This document shows positions 36,505 to 49,461 of a stretch of DNA of 64,000 nucleotides, piece by piece (the first letter of the stretch is position 1; each line of letters opens with the position of its first letter). The DNA is from Hypholoma sublateritium FD-334 SS-4 (Eukaryota > Basidiomycota > Agaricomycetes > Agaricales > Strophariaceae). A program made the position numbers and the translations under genes. The notes beneath the pieces were generated by a model. The model was given only the letters and a program-made list of their open reading frames with translations, made no database searches and was not told the origin of the DNA. The stretch lies in NCBI GenBank assembly GCA_000827495.1, contig KN817569.1:1-64000 (forward strand), in the 5' to 3' direction.

Positions 36505-38022
36505 ATGTCCGCCTCTGCTATCTCTCGAATTGTCACGAAGAAAGTTTATGCTGTAGAAACGCCAGAGGTAAGCCCGTGGATCGTTGTCGAATTCTGACGA
36601 CGGTGTTTATTACTGCCAGGGTGTTGGCGCGCTAGTAAGGCGTAGCATCGGGTCAATGCCTCTGCGAAACCTCACGCCGTTCCTAATGCTTGACCATTTC
36701 CACGTTAAACAAGGCGCGGTAGGTTAAATTCCACCACAAAGTACGCGCACAATGTTACTAAGTTGTCTTTGTATAGGGATTCCCTGATCATCCTCATAGA
36801 GGACAGGCAACTGTGACGTACATGCTTGAGGGGTACGAGTTCTGGTAGCACGGATTTCGGCCGTTTGTCTGAAAGAAGAATGTGTACCGCAGGTCAAGTC
36901 AGCACGAAGATTCTGCTGGCCACAAGGGAACCATTAGTGAATATTCTTGAGGCTTTGCCGTCATTAGTAGAGACAATTTGTTGACTTCGACGCTTCAGAA
37001 ACTGGTGGCGTACAATGGATGTGCGCTGGGAAGGGTATAATCCATGCGGAAATGCCAGTCCACGCTAAAGGAAGTCCCGACCCTATCGGTCTGCAGTTAT
37101 GGGTGGATCTACCTAAAGAAGTGAGTATATGTTGCATGTTTTATTTCTTCCATTTGACCCAGTACCTGTAGCATAAAATGGTGGTACGCACGTTTATGTT
37201 CATTTCCTATATCTTATATGGTACCAATTGGTCTGCGATAGGATCCCAGTTATCAGGAACTTGACCCAGAAAGGTGAGTACAATTCTGACACAGATCACT
37301 CGAGTATTTTTTGATTGACATACAAAAGAGTTCCTATCGCGTATCCCGAAGGTCCCAGTGGTCCAGTCAAAATCAAAGTGATTAGTGGCAAAAGCCACGG
37401 CATCGAATCGCCAGTGAGACCGCTTGGAGGTTGCTGGTATTTCCATATTATTTTCGAGAAGGATGGAACTATTTTCCAAGACTTGCGTGAGTAATACAGT
37501 GGTTGCGAACATTTTTAGTCTTACCATTGACCCATGAAAATAGCGAGCGGTTGGACTTCGTTTACATATTGTGAGATTTGCATTGGAAGTAAACCTTCTT
37601 GTTCTGACGTTGCTTCATTAGCGTGGAAGGGAGCCGCAACTATTGGTACGGGAACGGAGGCTGTCCCTGCTTTTTATACGTCTGTGTTGTCAGCGGATGC
37701 TGAACAGACAGGCGTTTCTATATCTGGCACAGCAGGAACAGAACTTGTCTTGGTATGCGTTGGCCATTACATCAGATTCTAGGTGTTAATTCGCCGTCTT
37801 GCTCATTAGATATCGGGAGAGCCGCTTGACCAAACTGTGGTCCAGTATGGCCCGTTTGTCATGACTTCAAGGGAAGATATTCAGCAGACTTTAGTTGACT
37901 GTACGTATTTGAACGACGATCCCGATAATGCCGGTGAATTCATTGACTTGTTTACAGATCAATCTGGAAAGAACGGATTCGAGCGCGCACATACATGGAA
38001 GAGTGAAATTGCTCGCAAATGA
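36505..38022 (+). CDS. Pirin-family bicupin protein
   Basis: Pirins are iron-binding cupin proteins with roles as nuclear cofactors or quercetinases. The start at 36505 gives MSASAISRIVTKKVYAVETP, then GVGALVRRSIGSMPLRNLTP, FLMLDHFHVKQGAGFPDHPH and RGQATVTYMLEG. The HPHRG His residues and the His/Glu of GIIHAEM supply the four metal ligands, so metal binding looks intact. The usual GDVQWM appears as GGVQWM, an Asp-to-Gly change. The C-terminal cupin has VKIKVISGKSHGIESPVRPL, TSFTYILKGSLTIGTG-like blocks, GTELVLISGEPLDQTVVQYG and PFVMTSREDIQQTL. Many introns, some only about 40-60 nt, interrupt it. An in-frame Met at 36382 would add a hydrophobic 41-residue extension. The stop is only 37 bases from the stop of the convergent NSA1 gene. 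Confidence 0.93.
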
Positions 38023-38059
38023 CCATGTCAAAAACGAGCTCTCATTTTGTAGTACACCT

Positions 38060-39512
38060 TTAACTAATGTTTTCCATGTTGTTCCATACATCGTCGTCGT
38101 CTTGTGCTGAATATTCTTCCGAAGGAGTTTTGTTGACGGTTTTGTCCCATATTATCACTGTAGGAATGGAGGTCACATAAGCTTTTTCGAGCACCCCTCC
38201 TTTCCTTTCTTGATGACTTCCTGCTACTGGGGGAGGAGAAACGAGGCTGTGTACTCGAACATATCTATCAAGTGCTGTAGATGCCATGATCATTGGTGAA
38301 GGAGCAATAGATGTAACAGCTCCCGATAGCCCTGTTTTCAAAATTTAGATGCGAACTCTTGAGGTTCAGATCTTTTTGACTGACCTTTATAGCCATACAA
38401 AATTTTACCCGTGCGTAAATCTATGGCGTAGAGGCTTGAGCCACCATCGGCAATGAACAACTCACTGTGCGTATATAGATAATTAACGTGTTCGAGGGCA
38501 CAAGACGAGGGATACGCACTGATCCGCCAGTCCTTTCTGCATACTCTTTATACCTCCGACCTTAGCGATAGCCGTCCAATTCGAAACAGGCCGCCGAGCA
38601 GCTCGTGTATCGTATCGTCGTAAATCGCCGAACTGCGTCCCAGCGACAAGGTTGTTGCTAACAGCGGAAGATGATAGATACGATAATGCGGTTATCCGGA
38701 TAGGGTGACGAAGATTAAGGTGATCGTTGGGAATCTGCCAAAAAGAATTATCAGTTATGAAGATATTGGTTAGATAAAAGTTCTGACATTGCGGGCTCGC
38801 CAAATTTCACCTGGAAATAAATCATCATTCCGTTTTCTCTTCTTGATAGGGCCTGAGGTTAAGGCAGGACTAGATCGGCTTTCAAAAGCGAGTTCGGTGT
38901 TCCATACTGAGAGGTCGACTTCATCTCCACCATAGGCAAACGTTTGAGTATCTTCAGACAGTCTCCAATCGAGTAATCGGCTGGGAAGAGTACCGCAATG
39001 AGACTCTGGAATTTTGAACACGTCCTTCTGTTGTCCGGCAGTGAACGCCGATTTGCGCAGCATTCCGTTCGAAGTACAGGTGAAAACTGAACTGTAGAAA
39101 TGTTTTAACGGCGAATTTTAGATGAAGGTAGCGTTACACACTCTTCCGTCAATGCGATTCCAACGAATTTGCTTCCTCCGCTGCGAGGTTCTTTCCATTC
39201 AGAGAGAACTTCAAGGACGTCATCTTCGTTAACAGTAGATATAAAACATGATCCGTTCGAGAAGGCTGCAGCAAGCTTTGCTTGTATCATTTGATTTAGC
39301 AATACCAATCAACGCAATTGCAAGGAGTTACATACTGCTTTGAGGCCATTTGTTTGAGACGAACTTGCCAATTGTTGGACACTGGCAGGCTCATGGGAAG
39401 AGTCATGTTTATAGACTGTTGTAACGCGAGTTTTCACTTCTTCTTTGTGGGTTGAAATGTATCGAAGAGTTTTAATATTGCCTAGATCGTCTCCTAGGAG
39501 GAAGCGCGACAT
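38060..39512 (-). CDS. nsa1: WD-repeat ribosome biogenesis protein Nsa1/WDR74
   Basis: Nsa1 (WDR74 in animals) is a seven-bladed beta-propeller that joins early pre-60S particles in the nucleolus. The protein starts at 39512 with MSRFLLGDDLGNIKTLRYIS. Other recognisable blocks are QAKLAAAFSNGSCFISTVNE, LLDWRLSEDTQTFAYGGDEV, DLSVWNTELAFESRSS, KKRKRNDDLFPGEIWRARN, GTQFGDLRRYDTRAARRPVS, LFIADGGSSLYAIDLRTG and AVTSIAPSPMIMASTALDRY with VRVHSL, spread over about six exons. The acidic tail QDDDDVWNNMENIS is typical. The gene is divergent from GID2 with 183 bases between start codons. Confidence 0.92.
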
Positions 39513-39695
39513 TTTATGGAGGAAGAGGTACTCAAAAGCAGGAAATTTGCCGAGTTAGGGACGATTCCATATATAGGCAGTTTGTCAGCAATGTCGGCAG
39601 ACTCTGCAGCGAATTGACACCGGGTCGGGTCTTGCCTCAGTGCATGGTTATAGTCAGCTCCCTACAGAATATAAACGCCAAAGCTACATTGCCTT

Positions 39696-41125
39696 ATGGA
39701 TCCCCTATTGAAGGAGTTAACGAAATTGGAGAAGCTGACCGCTACGAGTGCCAAAAGCCCGTCGATCGTTCAGTCCCTGGACTCCCTACTGCATTTACTT
39801 CATCAGGCGCGAGAGAAGTTCGTGCGGGGAGAATGTTCCGAGGAAGATATCAGACAGTTAGTACAGATGACAGAGAACAAGAAAAGGGATATAGACGAGC
39901 GTCAGAAGGAAGTTTATTCTGTACTGTCTCGCTTGGGCAAGGCCTTGGACAAGGTACCGACTGGCATCTCTTTTTTCCGTTCGCTTTCATTAAATGGCTC
40001 ACGAATCCAACCCTTAGAGATTCACTACTCCACTACCAACTTACTCTGACTTATTCTCTCTGCCTTCTTCTGTGACGGCGCTGGAGCGCACCATTGCTCT
40101 CCACCTTCTTCGAACGGGTCAGTTCGAGGTCGCGGAAACCTTTCTAAATGTTCGTTGAGTATGGCTCTTTACTGGTGCATACACTCATATCAGGCCTCTG
40201 AAGGAATCTGAAATAAAGATATCTGACGAGCAACGAAACCAGTTTGTGGATCTGCACCAGATTCTCAAGGCTTTACGAAACCAAGATATCACACCTGCGT
40301 TAAGGTATGCCAGACCAGCCACTCTCCGTTATTCGGCTCACTCTCGGGGTAGATGGGCGAGAAATAACGAGAAATTTCTCCAATCTCGGAATTCACCCCT
40401 TGAATTCTATCTTCACCGTTCACAGTATATTCGTCTACTTCTATCGTCTCATCCGCCTGACCCTTTGCCCGCAATATCTTATGCAAATGAGAATCTCCGA
40501 CCATTCTACAAAGAACATGAAGCCGAGTTCCGCCGACTTATGACCTGCGTTGCATTCATTCCTCTGCCAAGGCTGCAAAATTCGATTTATAAGGATTTAG
40601 CTCTGCCCACCCTTCATTTTGATTTAGAACCACTCTTTGCCAAGGAGTATTGCGCGAGTCTAGGGATGAGCAGACAAGTTCCACTTCGTGTGGTCGGCGA
40701 TATTGGAGGTGGTGGTGCCTTGGCTAGGATTGAAAAGGGGAGAAAGGTGTTAGGGGACAGGAAGGGTGAATGGAGTCAAATAGATGAACTGCCAGTATGC
40801 ATTGCACCGCATCATTTTATGGCTTTCATCAGCTCACCATTTATTTGCAGATTGAAATACCACTTACATCAGAGAATAGGTATCATTCAATATTTGCATG
40901 TCTGGTATCAAGGGAACAGTCTACGGAACTAAACCCACCCATGATGATGGCTTGTGGACATGTAATTTCCAAGGATAGCTTGCAGAAACTCAATAAATCT
41001 GGAGGGTACGCTTTTCCAAGATACCTCTCCTGCGTTTCTCAGTTACTCTTTCTTTCAGGCGGTCTAAATGCCCATATTGTCCGATCGAAACTCTTGTTGG
41101 ATCGGCTCTTCGAATCTACCTTTAG
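39696..41125 (+). CDS. gid2: GID/CTLH ubiquitin ligase RING subunit Gid2/RMND5
   Basis: Gid2 (Rmd5) is a RING subunit of the GID/CTLH E3 ligase, which in yeast degrades gluconeogenic enzymes when glucose returns. The start at 39696 gives MDPLLKELTKLEKLTATSAK. Then come the LisH-like ERTIALHLLRTGQFEVAETF, the CTLH block VDLHQILKALRNQDITPALR, WARNNEKFLQSRNSPLEFYL, HRSQYIRLLLSS and the CRA region. The C-terminus holds the degenerate RING, STELNPPMMMACGHVISKDS, then LQKLNKSGGRSKCPYCPIET, where His and the CPYC cysteines are visible. The protein ends LVGSALRIYL at 41125 after an intron near 41009-41059. About five introns interrupt it. Identity is secure from the RING and CTLH blocks. Confidence 0.95.
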
Positions 41126-41724
41126 TCTAAGATTTGCGTAACAGGCATTTACGCACTCCATAGATTCAGCAAGATGGACCACCCTTTATAACCTTCATAA
41201 TGTGTGGACGTTTCATGTTAGAAACTTCGACCTCATACTTTACGACGGCCAGTGAACCAATCAGTTCTGGTTGCATCCGAGCCATCATGTTTGGTAAATA
41301 ATCCAGGAGCATTCGAAGTCTGCCGCAACCTCCCTCCCCGCCTCACCCTCATTTGGTCGGAACTTGTGTTGTAGCCAATTGTAGCGCGCTGTACACAGTA
41401 TCTAAATTGTTTGTATAACATACCACAAGAAAAATAAGCAGTTTGACAACATTTAGCGCTATCTATACTTTACCTGGCATGTTATGTAAGTGAGAATGAG
41501 GAATACCTCGGTGCAGGCAAGTTGAGTATTGATATTGAACGTTTGAACCACATTTGGACTTGATTTGGACCAACTACTTATCTGGAATTATCATCGTTTC
41601 TCGTACTTACCCTTAATTCCATACCTTCCGCGTTCCGTTTGCAATACCTGCCCATCCAACCTTCTCAAACCCAAGAATATCAGGCTTAATTCGATTAGTT
41701 TCAATTCATAAGTATCAAGGGAAG
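41126..41724. other. Intergenic region upstream of the TBC gene
   Basis: Tandem genes flank this 599-bp stretch. I see no domain-bearing frame; it probably holds the GID2 3' UTR and the TBC gene promoter. Confidence 0.45.
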
Positions 41725-44443
41725 ATGGAGAAGGACTCTCATTTGGAGTTACTCCAGTTAGTTGCTTTCACTCACTCGTATTAAGAGGTATCATCCAGAC
41801 ATTCCAGGGAGTTATATGACCGACTCTTTACCTCTGGGAACACACTGTCCAAGTGCAAGGACCTCACTATTGCCGAAAGACTTTATGCAGGCCCGACCGA
41901 CACGATTGCTGTAGCTGGCAGGAGTCTTGCTTGGAAGGTCTTTCATCGGGTCTCACCACCAAGTAGTCTCTACGTTGGCTAACTTTTCTTGCGCTTAAGC
42001 TGTTTCTGGAAAATGAAGAGCCACTGCAGAGTTCCCTTCCACCTCGGCCTTCATCCTTACTACGATCATTGCAAAATTCAAGAAATGGATATACGTTCCT
42101 ATTGGAAGAGAAATCCCGGGCGCCGGATGGTTCCAAACATGCGAAGCAAAGCAGTCTGCAGACTCTGCAAGCAACTTCGTTAAATATTCCCGGAAATCTC
42201 GACCTGGTCAATCCTCTCAGCCTTCACAATGAGGTGTGGTTTCCATGTATACTGTTTGGGCGATTGAAAGGCGAGCATAGCCCTTTTACAGAATCCTTGG
42301 AATGAGTGGTTTGCTGGTGTTGAGTTGAGGAAGGTTATATCGCAAGACGTTGAGCGCACGTAAGTTACACTCTGCTTCACCGACATTGGTCTATGACTGA
42401 ATTGGTGAAGGTTCCCGGAAATTTCATTCTTTCGCGAGATCGATGTGCAAACAGAGCTCACCAACATCCTCTTTTTATATTCAGTTCAAAACCCCTCGGT
42501 AGGATATAGACAAGGTATGATAATTGCTGCTTTGCAATTTGATTGTTAACTATAACAAGTGATAATTCTGACAGGCATGCATGAACTGCTGGCTCCCTTA
42601 TATTATGCAGTTCACTACGACGCTGTCTCCGAGAATGATATCCAAAATCCCCACTACAAAGACCTTGAGGAACTTTGCTCTGCCAAGTTTATTGCCGCGG
42701 ACGCGTGGGGGCTCTTTAAACTTGTCATGAATGGGGTTTCGAAGTGGTACGAATGGCGTGAAACAGGGTCGGAACGAAACTCGGCCACCAATCCGTTGAC
42801 ACCTTTTCCAAACCATGGGACCATTGCGATTGGTCAAAATGGCGTCCGACCTTATGTTGCTCCAATCGTGCAGGCATGCAATCATATTCAGTCTACTCTA
42901 CTTCAAGCCTGCGATCCGGTCTTATGGCAACATATCCAGAAAGCTGGCATTGAACCACAAATCTATGGAATGTGAGTATAGTTTGCAAACAGATAAGAGA
43001 ACAGTTTACTAAACGTCTTTGCTCATAGTCGTTGGCTACGGCTGCTTTTCACTCGCGAATTTAGCATGCCAGACGCATTGATGCTGTGGGACTGTCTATT
43101 TGCTTGCGATGCCAACCTTGATCTTGCACAATGGGTCTGCGTTGCTATGCTCATTCGAATTCGCAATGAAAGTGCGCCATCTCGTTCTCTCTTCAATGGT
43201 TGTTATGTTTATCCTAGCCTCAGTAATACCCTCCGACTACAGCGGTCAACTAACAACATTACTACGATATCCCTCCCCGTTGCCCTCAAATAAAATTGAA
43301 GGGACTCCGCATCATGCTGTCCTCTTGCTCAGGCAGGCTCTGGCTCTCCAGATGTCGCCAAACCCTGCCACAGGTTCATCAATAGTAATGGAAAATCGGA
43401 GCTTGTTAGGCATCCCTGTTGACGTCCCTCTCACTCCGTCCATCTCCCCCGCAAGACGTAACCGGGCTGTCCGCCAGACCCCCTCATCATCCTCTCAAAC
43501 GGAAGGAGGGATCAGTCGCAGCCATTCCCGACAGCCATCGGCGCCTCCTGTTGGTATTTCAGAATTGATTACTCGTGGTTTAGTAGAGCGAGGCGAAAGC
43601 TTTCAAGGTATCAACAAAACGCTAATGAATGCTGTGACAGAAATACGGGTGAGCCATCCAAGTTTGCTATCTTAGGGAAAGTGACTAACGATTGGTTAAC
43701 GATTCACCTAGCGAAACATTCCTGAATTGGCTGCTAGTTTAGGAGTGAAGAGTCCCAATCACCAACTCACATCGTTTCCCCTATTAGATGAACGACCAGT
43801 AGAAGAAAGGCCGCCCTGGGAACCAAAGACGCGATTCGAGGTAGAGAAGGAAGCTGCTCAGATACGAATCCGCGACAAGCATCTAGGGGAGTCCTTAGCT
43901 TGGATTGTAGACGCCTTGCTCCAAGATGAAAGCAGCGATCAAGACAAAGAACGAATAAAGATGAAGAAAAGAGAAGCGTTGGAATCACTTTCATACGTGC
44001 GGGACGTCTTAATGACCAATGAAATGTCGCCCGACGTTGATCGATTGGTTGGAGAGGAGGAAAAGGCGCGGAGAAAGCACATGGCCCAGAAAGAGAGTGA
44101 CGTACTGCAAGCAGCCAACGCGTCGGTCGTGGTTGCTCCGCCAGCGCGGGTTCCAGTCACGGACACACACCACCAGTCCAATGTTCGTCGAATAGAAAGG
44201 CCACATTCCCCTGGCTCACTTCCCTCTGCACCAAGCATGGCAAGCAAAGGCCTAGACACTCGCGCGCCGTGGAATTATACTCGTTCAAGCTTCGGCTCCC
44301 CGGCATCTACGATACCTTCGGCGTTAATGCCGCGACCTCCGCCGCCGACTTCGACCAGTCTCCGTCGCGAAAACAGAAAATCGCGCGATCAAACGCCGCC
44401 CAGGAAGGACAGCTATCAAGACCCACTGGGGGCTCTCCGCTAA
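41725..44443 (+). CDS. TBC-domain Rab GTPase-activating protein (TBC1D5-like)
   Basis: TBC proteins inactivate Rab GTPases; the TBC1D5 branch acts on endosomal Rab7-type proteins and retromer trafficking. The first exon is short (MEKDSHLELL), followed by an intron at about 41757-41808 and LYDRLFTSGN, TLSKCKDLTIAERL and SLAWK. The TBC core is NPLSLHNE with NPWNEWFAGVELRKVISQDV, ERTFPEISFFREIDVQTELT, LFLYSVQNPSVGYRQGMHEL, and the later QIYGIRWLRLLFTREFSMPD and ALMLWDCLFACDANL blocks. The catalytic arginine (DVERTFPE) and glutamine (GYRQGM) residues are both present. The C-terminal half (43300-44443) is Ser/Pro-rich, with coiled-coil Glu/Lys stretches. About seven introns. The family is sure, the TBC1D5 assignment likely. 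Confidence 0.9.
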
Positions 44444-44632
44444 GGCGTGGTAGTTAGATAGATAATAAATGTATTTCTACTAAAATAGGAGATATATCGC
44501 TTCTCGGAGGCGGGAGGCTTTGAAGCCGGGTGAGGATAAATCACGAGGGCGTGATTGGCCGGAAGGGCCTGTCGCGATTTCGTTGGCGATCGGAGCGCAC
44601 GGGAACACAGACCTTCTCTCTCTTCCACTGCA

Positions 44633-47097
44633 ATGTTGTCCAAGACAATCCCGAGGGCTGCCCTGCGTTCATCTCGCGCTTTCCACTCATCCGCTTCTGT
44701 CGCGCGCGTCGTTGCCACCAACCCTGCAAAGGCAGAGGAGGTCAAGGTGCGCATCAGCAGCGTGTACTTGTATATACTCTACCTACCTCAGTCTTTAGTC
44801 CTGGGCCTCGGGAAAGTATCCGCTCATCGAACATGAATTCGATGCAGTCGTCGTGTGAGCTTGCTCCCGCAACAGTGTCCACCTATTGCTCATCACCCCT
44901 CACTTCAGCGGTGCCGGTGGTGCCGGTCTCCGTGCCGCCTTTGGTCTCGCAGAGGCTGGCTTCAAGACTGCCTGCATAACCAAGCTTTTCCCTACCAGAA
45001 GTCACACTGTGGCTGCGCAGGGAGGTATCAATGCAGCTCTCGGCGTAAGTCTGCCATCCTCCCACCTGAAGCAGTGTTCTCAACGCATTTGCCCGCAGAA
45101 TATGACGGAGGACGACTGGAGATGGCATATGTACGACACTGTAAGTTCATGCTCAGGCCTGCATAGCATACAGGTTACTGACACTGAATTAGGTTAAAGG
45201 TTCCGACTGGCTCGGTGACCAGGACGCTATCCATTACATGTGTCGCGAGGCTCCCCACACTGTCATCGAGGTTAGCGCTTAGAGTGTATTTTTATATGTT
45301 CAACAGCCATTGATAAATCTTTACAGCTGGAACACTACGGTGTACCCTTCTCGCGAACAAAGGAAGGAAAGATCTACCAGCGTGCTTTCGGTGGTCAATC
45401 ACTCAAGTTCGGCAAGGGGGGGCAAGCATACCGTTGCGCTGCAGCCGCCGACCGAACCGGGCATGCCATTCTGCACACTCTTTACGGTCAATCGTTGCGC
45501 CACAACACCAACTTCTTCATTGAATATTTCGCTCTCGATTTAATCATGCAAGATGGTGAATGTGTTGGCGTGATTGCTCTCAACATGGAAGACGGTACAC
45601 TCCATCGTTTCCGTTCCCACAAGACCGTCCTAGCTACTGGCGGGTACGGACGAGCTTATTTCAGCTGCACTAGTGCGCACACATGCTCTGGTGACGGAAA
45701 TGCCATGGTTGTTCGCGCTGGATTGCCCCTACAGGATCTCGAATTCGTACAATTCCATCCTACGGGTATCTATGGTGCCGGATGTCTCATTACTGAAGGT
45801 AAATCCTTGTTCCGTAGTGGGGCTACTCTTCTCGCTAATTCTTGTGCACGTCAGGTTCTCGCGGCGAGGGTGGTTATCTCCTGAATTCCGAGGGCGAACG
45901 CTTCATGGAACGTTATGCTCCGACTGCCAAAGATCTCGCTTCTCGTGACGTCGTGTCTCGTTCTATGACCATTGAAATCCGCGAAGGTCGTGGTGTTGGT
46001 CCCGAGAAAGACCATCTTTACCTCCAACTCAGCCATCTTCCTGCTGAGGTCCTGCACGAGCGTCTTCCCGGTATCTCGGAGACTGCCGCTATTTTCTCTG
46101 GCGTCGATGTGACGAAGGAACCTATTCCTGTGCTGCCTACTGTCCACTACAACAGTAAGTTTCAAGCTGTTTATTTAGCATTGTCATATTCTAAATTTTA
46201 GTTCAGTGGGTGGTATCCCAACCAAATACACCGGTGAAGTGATCACCATTGACAAGGAAGGCAAAGATGCTGTTGTTCCTGGCCTTTATGCTGCTGGTGA
46301 AGCTGCCTGTGTATCTGTTCACGGCGCCAATCGCCTCGGAGCCAACTCACTTTTAGATATTGTTGTATTCGGTCGTGCCGTCGCCCATCACATTCGCGAC
46401 ACCTTGACACCTGGAAAGGTTCACAAGGCCATACCTGAAGACGCCGGCATCGAGAGCATCGAATTCTTGGACAAAATCAGGTTTGTATATCCGGTAGTTT
46501 CAAGCTGTGACCAATCACTGATTTTCAAACGTAGGAACGCCAATGGTCCTGAACCCACCGCCCAGATCCGCCTTAACATGCAAAAGGCCATGCAATCAGA
46601 TGCTGCCGTTTTCAGGACTCAATCATCTCTCGACGAGGGTGTCAAGAAGATGCGTGCAATCTACAAGAGTTACGATAATGTTGGTATCAAGGATAGAAGC
46701 ATGATCTGGAACTCGTACGTGCCGCAACCACGTATATAATAACACGCACTCTAATACGCAAAAATTTCAGCGACCTCATCGAGACCCTCGAATTGCGCAA
46801 TATCCTCCAATGTGCTATCCAAACCATTGAATCTGCTGCCGCCCGTAAGGAATCCCGTGGAGCCCACGCCCGTGAAGATTTCCCCGATGTTTGTTGTTTC
46901 AAAATAGCTATTACGAATGTTGCATTGACCATTTACAAAATTTCCAGCGTGATGATGAGACCTGGATGAAGCACACGCTTTCCTTCCAACATGATGCCTC
47001 CAAACCCGACGTTGAACTGAAATATCGCAAGGTTATTGGGACCACTCTCGATGAAGCTGAGTGCAAGCCAGTTCCTCCCTTCAAGCGCGTGTACTAG
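44633..47097 (+). CDS. sdh1: Succinate dehydrogenase flavoprotein subunit (Sdh1)
   Basis: Sdh1 is the catalytic flavoprotein of complex II, oxidising succinate to fumarate. The start at 44633 gives the mitochondrial presequence [20 protein letters not shown]. Then come [20 protein letters not shown], the FAD-attachment region [20 protein letters not shown] (covalent His in SHTV), [20 protein letters not shown], the substrate loop [20 protein letters not shown], the catalytic-region [60 protein letters not shown], the capping-domain Arg in [52 protein letters not shown] and [15 protein letters not shown]. About nine introns interrupt it. It ends PPFKRVY at 47097. It is complete and nothing seems missing. 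Confidence 0.97.
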
Positions 47098-47277
47098 TTA
47101 GTTATCTGAGACGTACAATGTGGTTTGTCAACCTGTCGAAAAGTCGCTTAAAATTAATTTCTCTCGCTTCGTCGTTCGGAATATGGGCAATAATTCAAAA
47201 CATACATAGATAAACCAATGTCGTAGCTCGAAAAAAAAATACAATAATGGTATGTAATGCTAGATATCCGAAGACTC

Positions 47278-49461
47278 TCAAAGACTGCGGTTTAGGTCGG
47301 ACCGCGCAAAGGCGTTTTCCGGGAAGTATCTAGCACGGACGCTGCGACCACCGAAGTACCGCCCATCTAGTTCACGAACAGTCTTCCACGCGCCGACAGG
47401 CCCCGCAAATAATACGAAGATGCGGACGGCATCATCTGGACTTGCAGGCCGGGGTTGCAGTGCATGTACAATTACTCTTTCGACTGTGCCATTCTTGCTG
47501 CATTCCTCGCCTACGTACATATTTACATTATCAGAGCTGAATTGCAAGGGTGAACAAAAAATGTGCACACCGATTTCCTCGCGCAGATCCTCATCTTCTA
47601 AATCTTCTGGCCCCACCATATTCGTCAAAACGACAACACGGCTGGGCTCGCCGAATCGCTCTTTGTCTTCGCGTGTCTTGGCATCTTCGTTGTCGTTGAT
47701 GATCTTCCCCATCTTTGAGCCCACGCCGATGCCTTTAGAGCCAGCTGCACCGGGGTTACCACTTTTGTCTCGCTTGCCGCCCTTGCCGTGCCCTGCTTGC
47801 TGGACGTGGAGGGCGTTGACGATGCCATCAGCAGCCGCACCGAGCCCCTGCCCCTCCTTGTGACCCCATTTTGCCATCAGACGCGCAGCAAAGCCGTGCG
47901 GGTCAGGTCTTTAACATGCGGTCAATGACACAATAGCGAGCAAGAAATACTAACGGCGAATGCATACCTCGTTTCTTCAGCTGCATGCGCTGATTGTTGG
48001 GGTTGGGAAGACAACGACGACGATGAAGAAACAGCTCCCGCCGTGCCCATAGCACTCAACTTGGCTGCGATGGCAGCCGCAGCTTTAACCCTCTCCTCCA
48101 GAGCACTTGGAATCGCAGAAGGCGGTCCGGGAGGCGGCGGAGGCACTGATGGAGGAGCAAAAGGATTATACGCGAGGGTAGGAGGAGACATTGACCGTGG
48201 GCGTTCTGGTTGCGGAGGCGGAGGCATATACGTCGATGTGAGCTGCACTGCTGGAAGCCCCGCTTGCGCGCGGTTCATTGTCGATATTGCGAGGCGGCGG
48301 AGGTATGCATCATCGCCGGTTTCTATCGGTGTGGCGACGTGAGGTCTCACCTCGTCTTCGAGAGAGCGCGTTGGCGGTGGGAGCGGTGATGGAGCTGGTG
48401 CCGGAGATCGGGGTCGTTGTGACATTGCGAGACGGCGTTGGAAGGCTTCGTCTCCTGTAAGGGTTTTGTCCACGATGACAGGCGGAACGTCTGCCATAGG
48501 CACGTCGCGGCTGCGGTCAGCATCGTCGGTTCTCGACCAACGATCAATTGCGTCGAAGCGTCCTAAGAAACAAGATTTAGACAATGGATAAAGTTCTGGT
48601 GAGTGCACTCACCTGATTTACGCGGACGGTTTTCGTCGTCTGATCCAGTAACTTCAGAGTCAGAGTAACTCGTACTCCGTCTCGATCGCTTGCGCTCTTC
48701 CATCCTGCGCTGCTCTGCAATACGTTCGCGCCTGTCAATGCGTTCCTTGGTGCGCCAGACCTTGTATTCGTTGTAGTCATTCGGTCGTAACGGATCATAG
48801 AGTTCTATGGGATCCCAGGTTGGCATGGCCGGCGCATTTTTATTCTAGCCGCAAGAACCTGGTCAGAGATGGACGTAATAGTCCCTGGAAACTTACTTTT
48901 TTATTTTTCCCTTTACCTGGCTTCCTCTTTTGTGTATTTTTGAAGCCGTTTACGTCTTCGTCAAGAATCATAGACGGTGGCTTGACCTTTCGTCCCCAGC
49001 CCTGCGTGGTTGCGCCCGTCGGCTCTTCCTTGGCCTTTTCTGACGGATTCGTAGGGTCTACGAGCGCAGGTGGCGCGAAGACAACGGCAGTCGATGAAAG
49101 GACCGCAGCACCAGCAGGCAGCCGAGGCGCAGTGGGTTTGGCCGCCTGCCGCCTAACAGGCGCGAAAGCGAGCGCAGCGGACCAAGCTTATGTGACATAC
49201 CGAACGTCTCAATAAACATACTCTATGAATTAAATGTATAGCAGATGAAGAGATACCAGCTGTGGGTTTTCCCGTGGGTGGAGCGGCCTGAGCCACATCG
49301 GGAGGCTTGAGTTGATCAGGTTTTGCGGGTTGCTGAATAGGCGCTTCAACGACATTTGGAGGCGGTTTCGGTTGTTCTGTGACTTCTGGAGCGGTCGAAT
49401 GGAATACAGAACCGGAGGAGAACTGGATTCCTCCGTATAGGCCACCAGCGCGGCTCGACAT
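47278..49461 (-). CDS. Splicing factor 45 (SPF45/RBM17), G-patch and UHM
   Basis: SPF45 joins spliceosomes and helps 3' splice-site choice. From 49461 the N-terminus is [20 protein letters not shown], then a Pro-rich region, [40 protein letters not shown], an Arg/Glu-rich helix ([20 protein letters not shown]), two repeats of the type [26 protein letters not shown], a Pro-rich linker and an Ala-rich helix. The G-patch is [20 protein letters not shown], and the C-terminal U2AF-homology domain reads [20 protein letters not shown], with [20 protein letters not shown] and the RXF motif in [17 protein letters not shown]. About five introns. This whole order is characteristic. It converges on SDH1. 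Confidence 0.94.

Noticed and set aside
44555..44632. Upstream in-frame Met for SDH1
   Set aside because: The Met at 44633 starts a typical mitochondrial presequence; the extension lacks such features.
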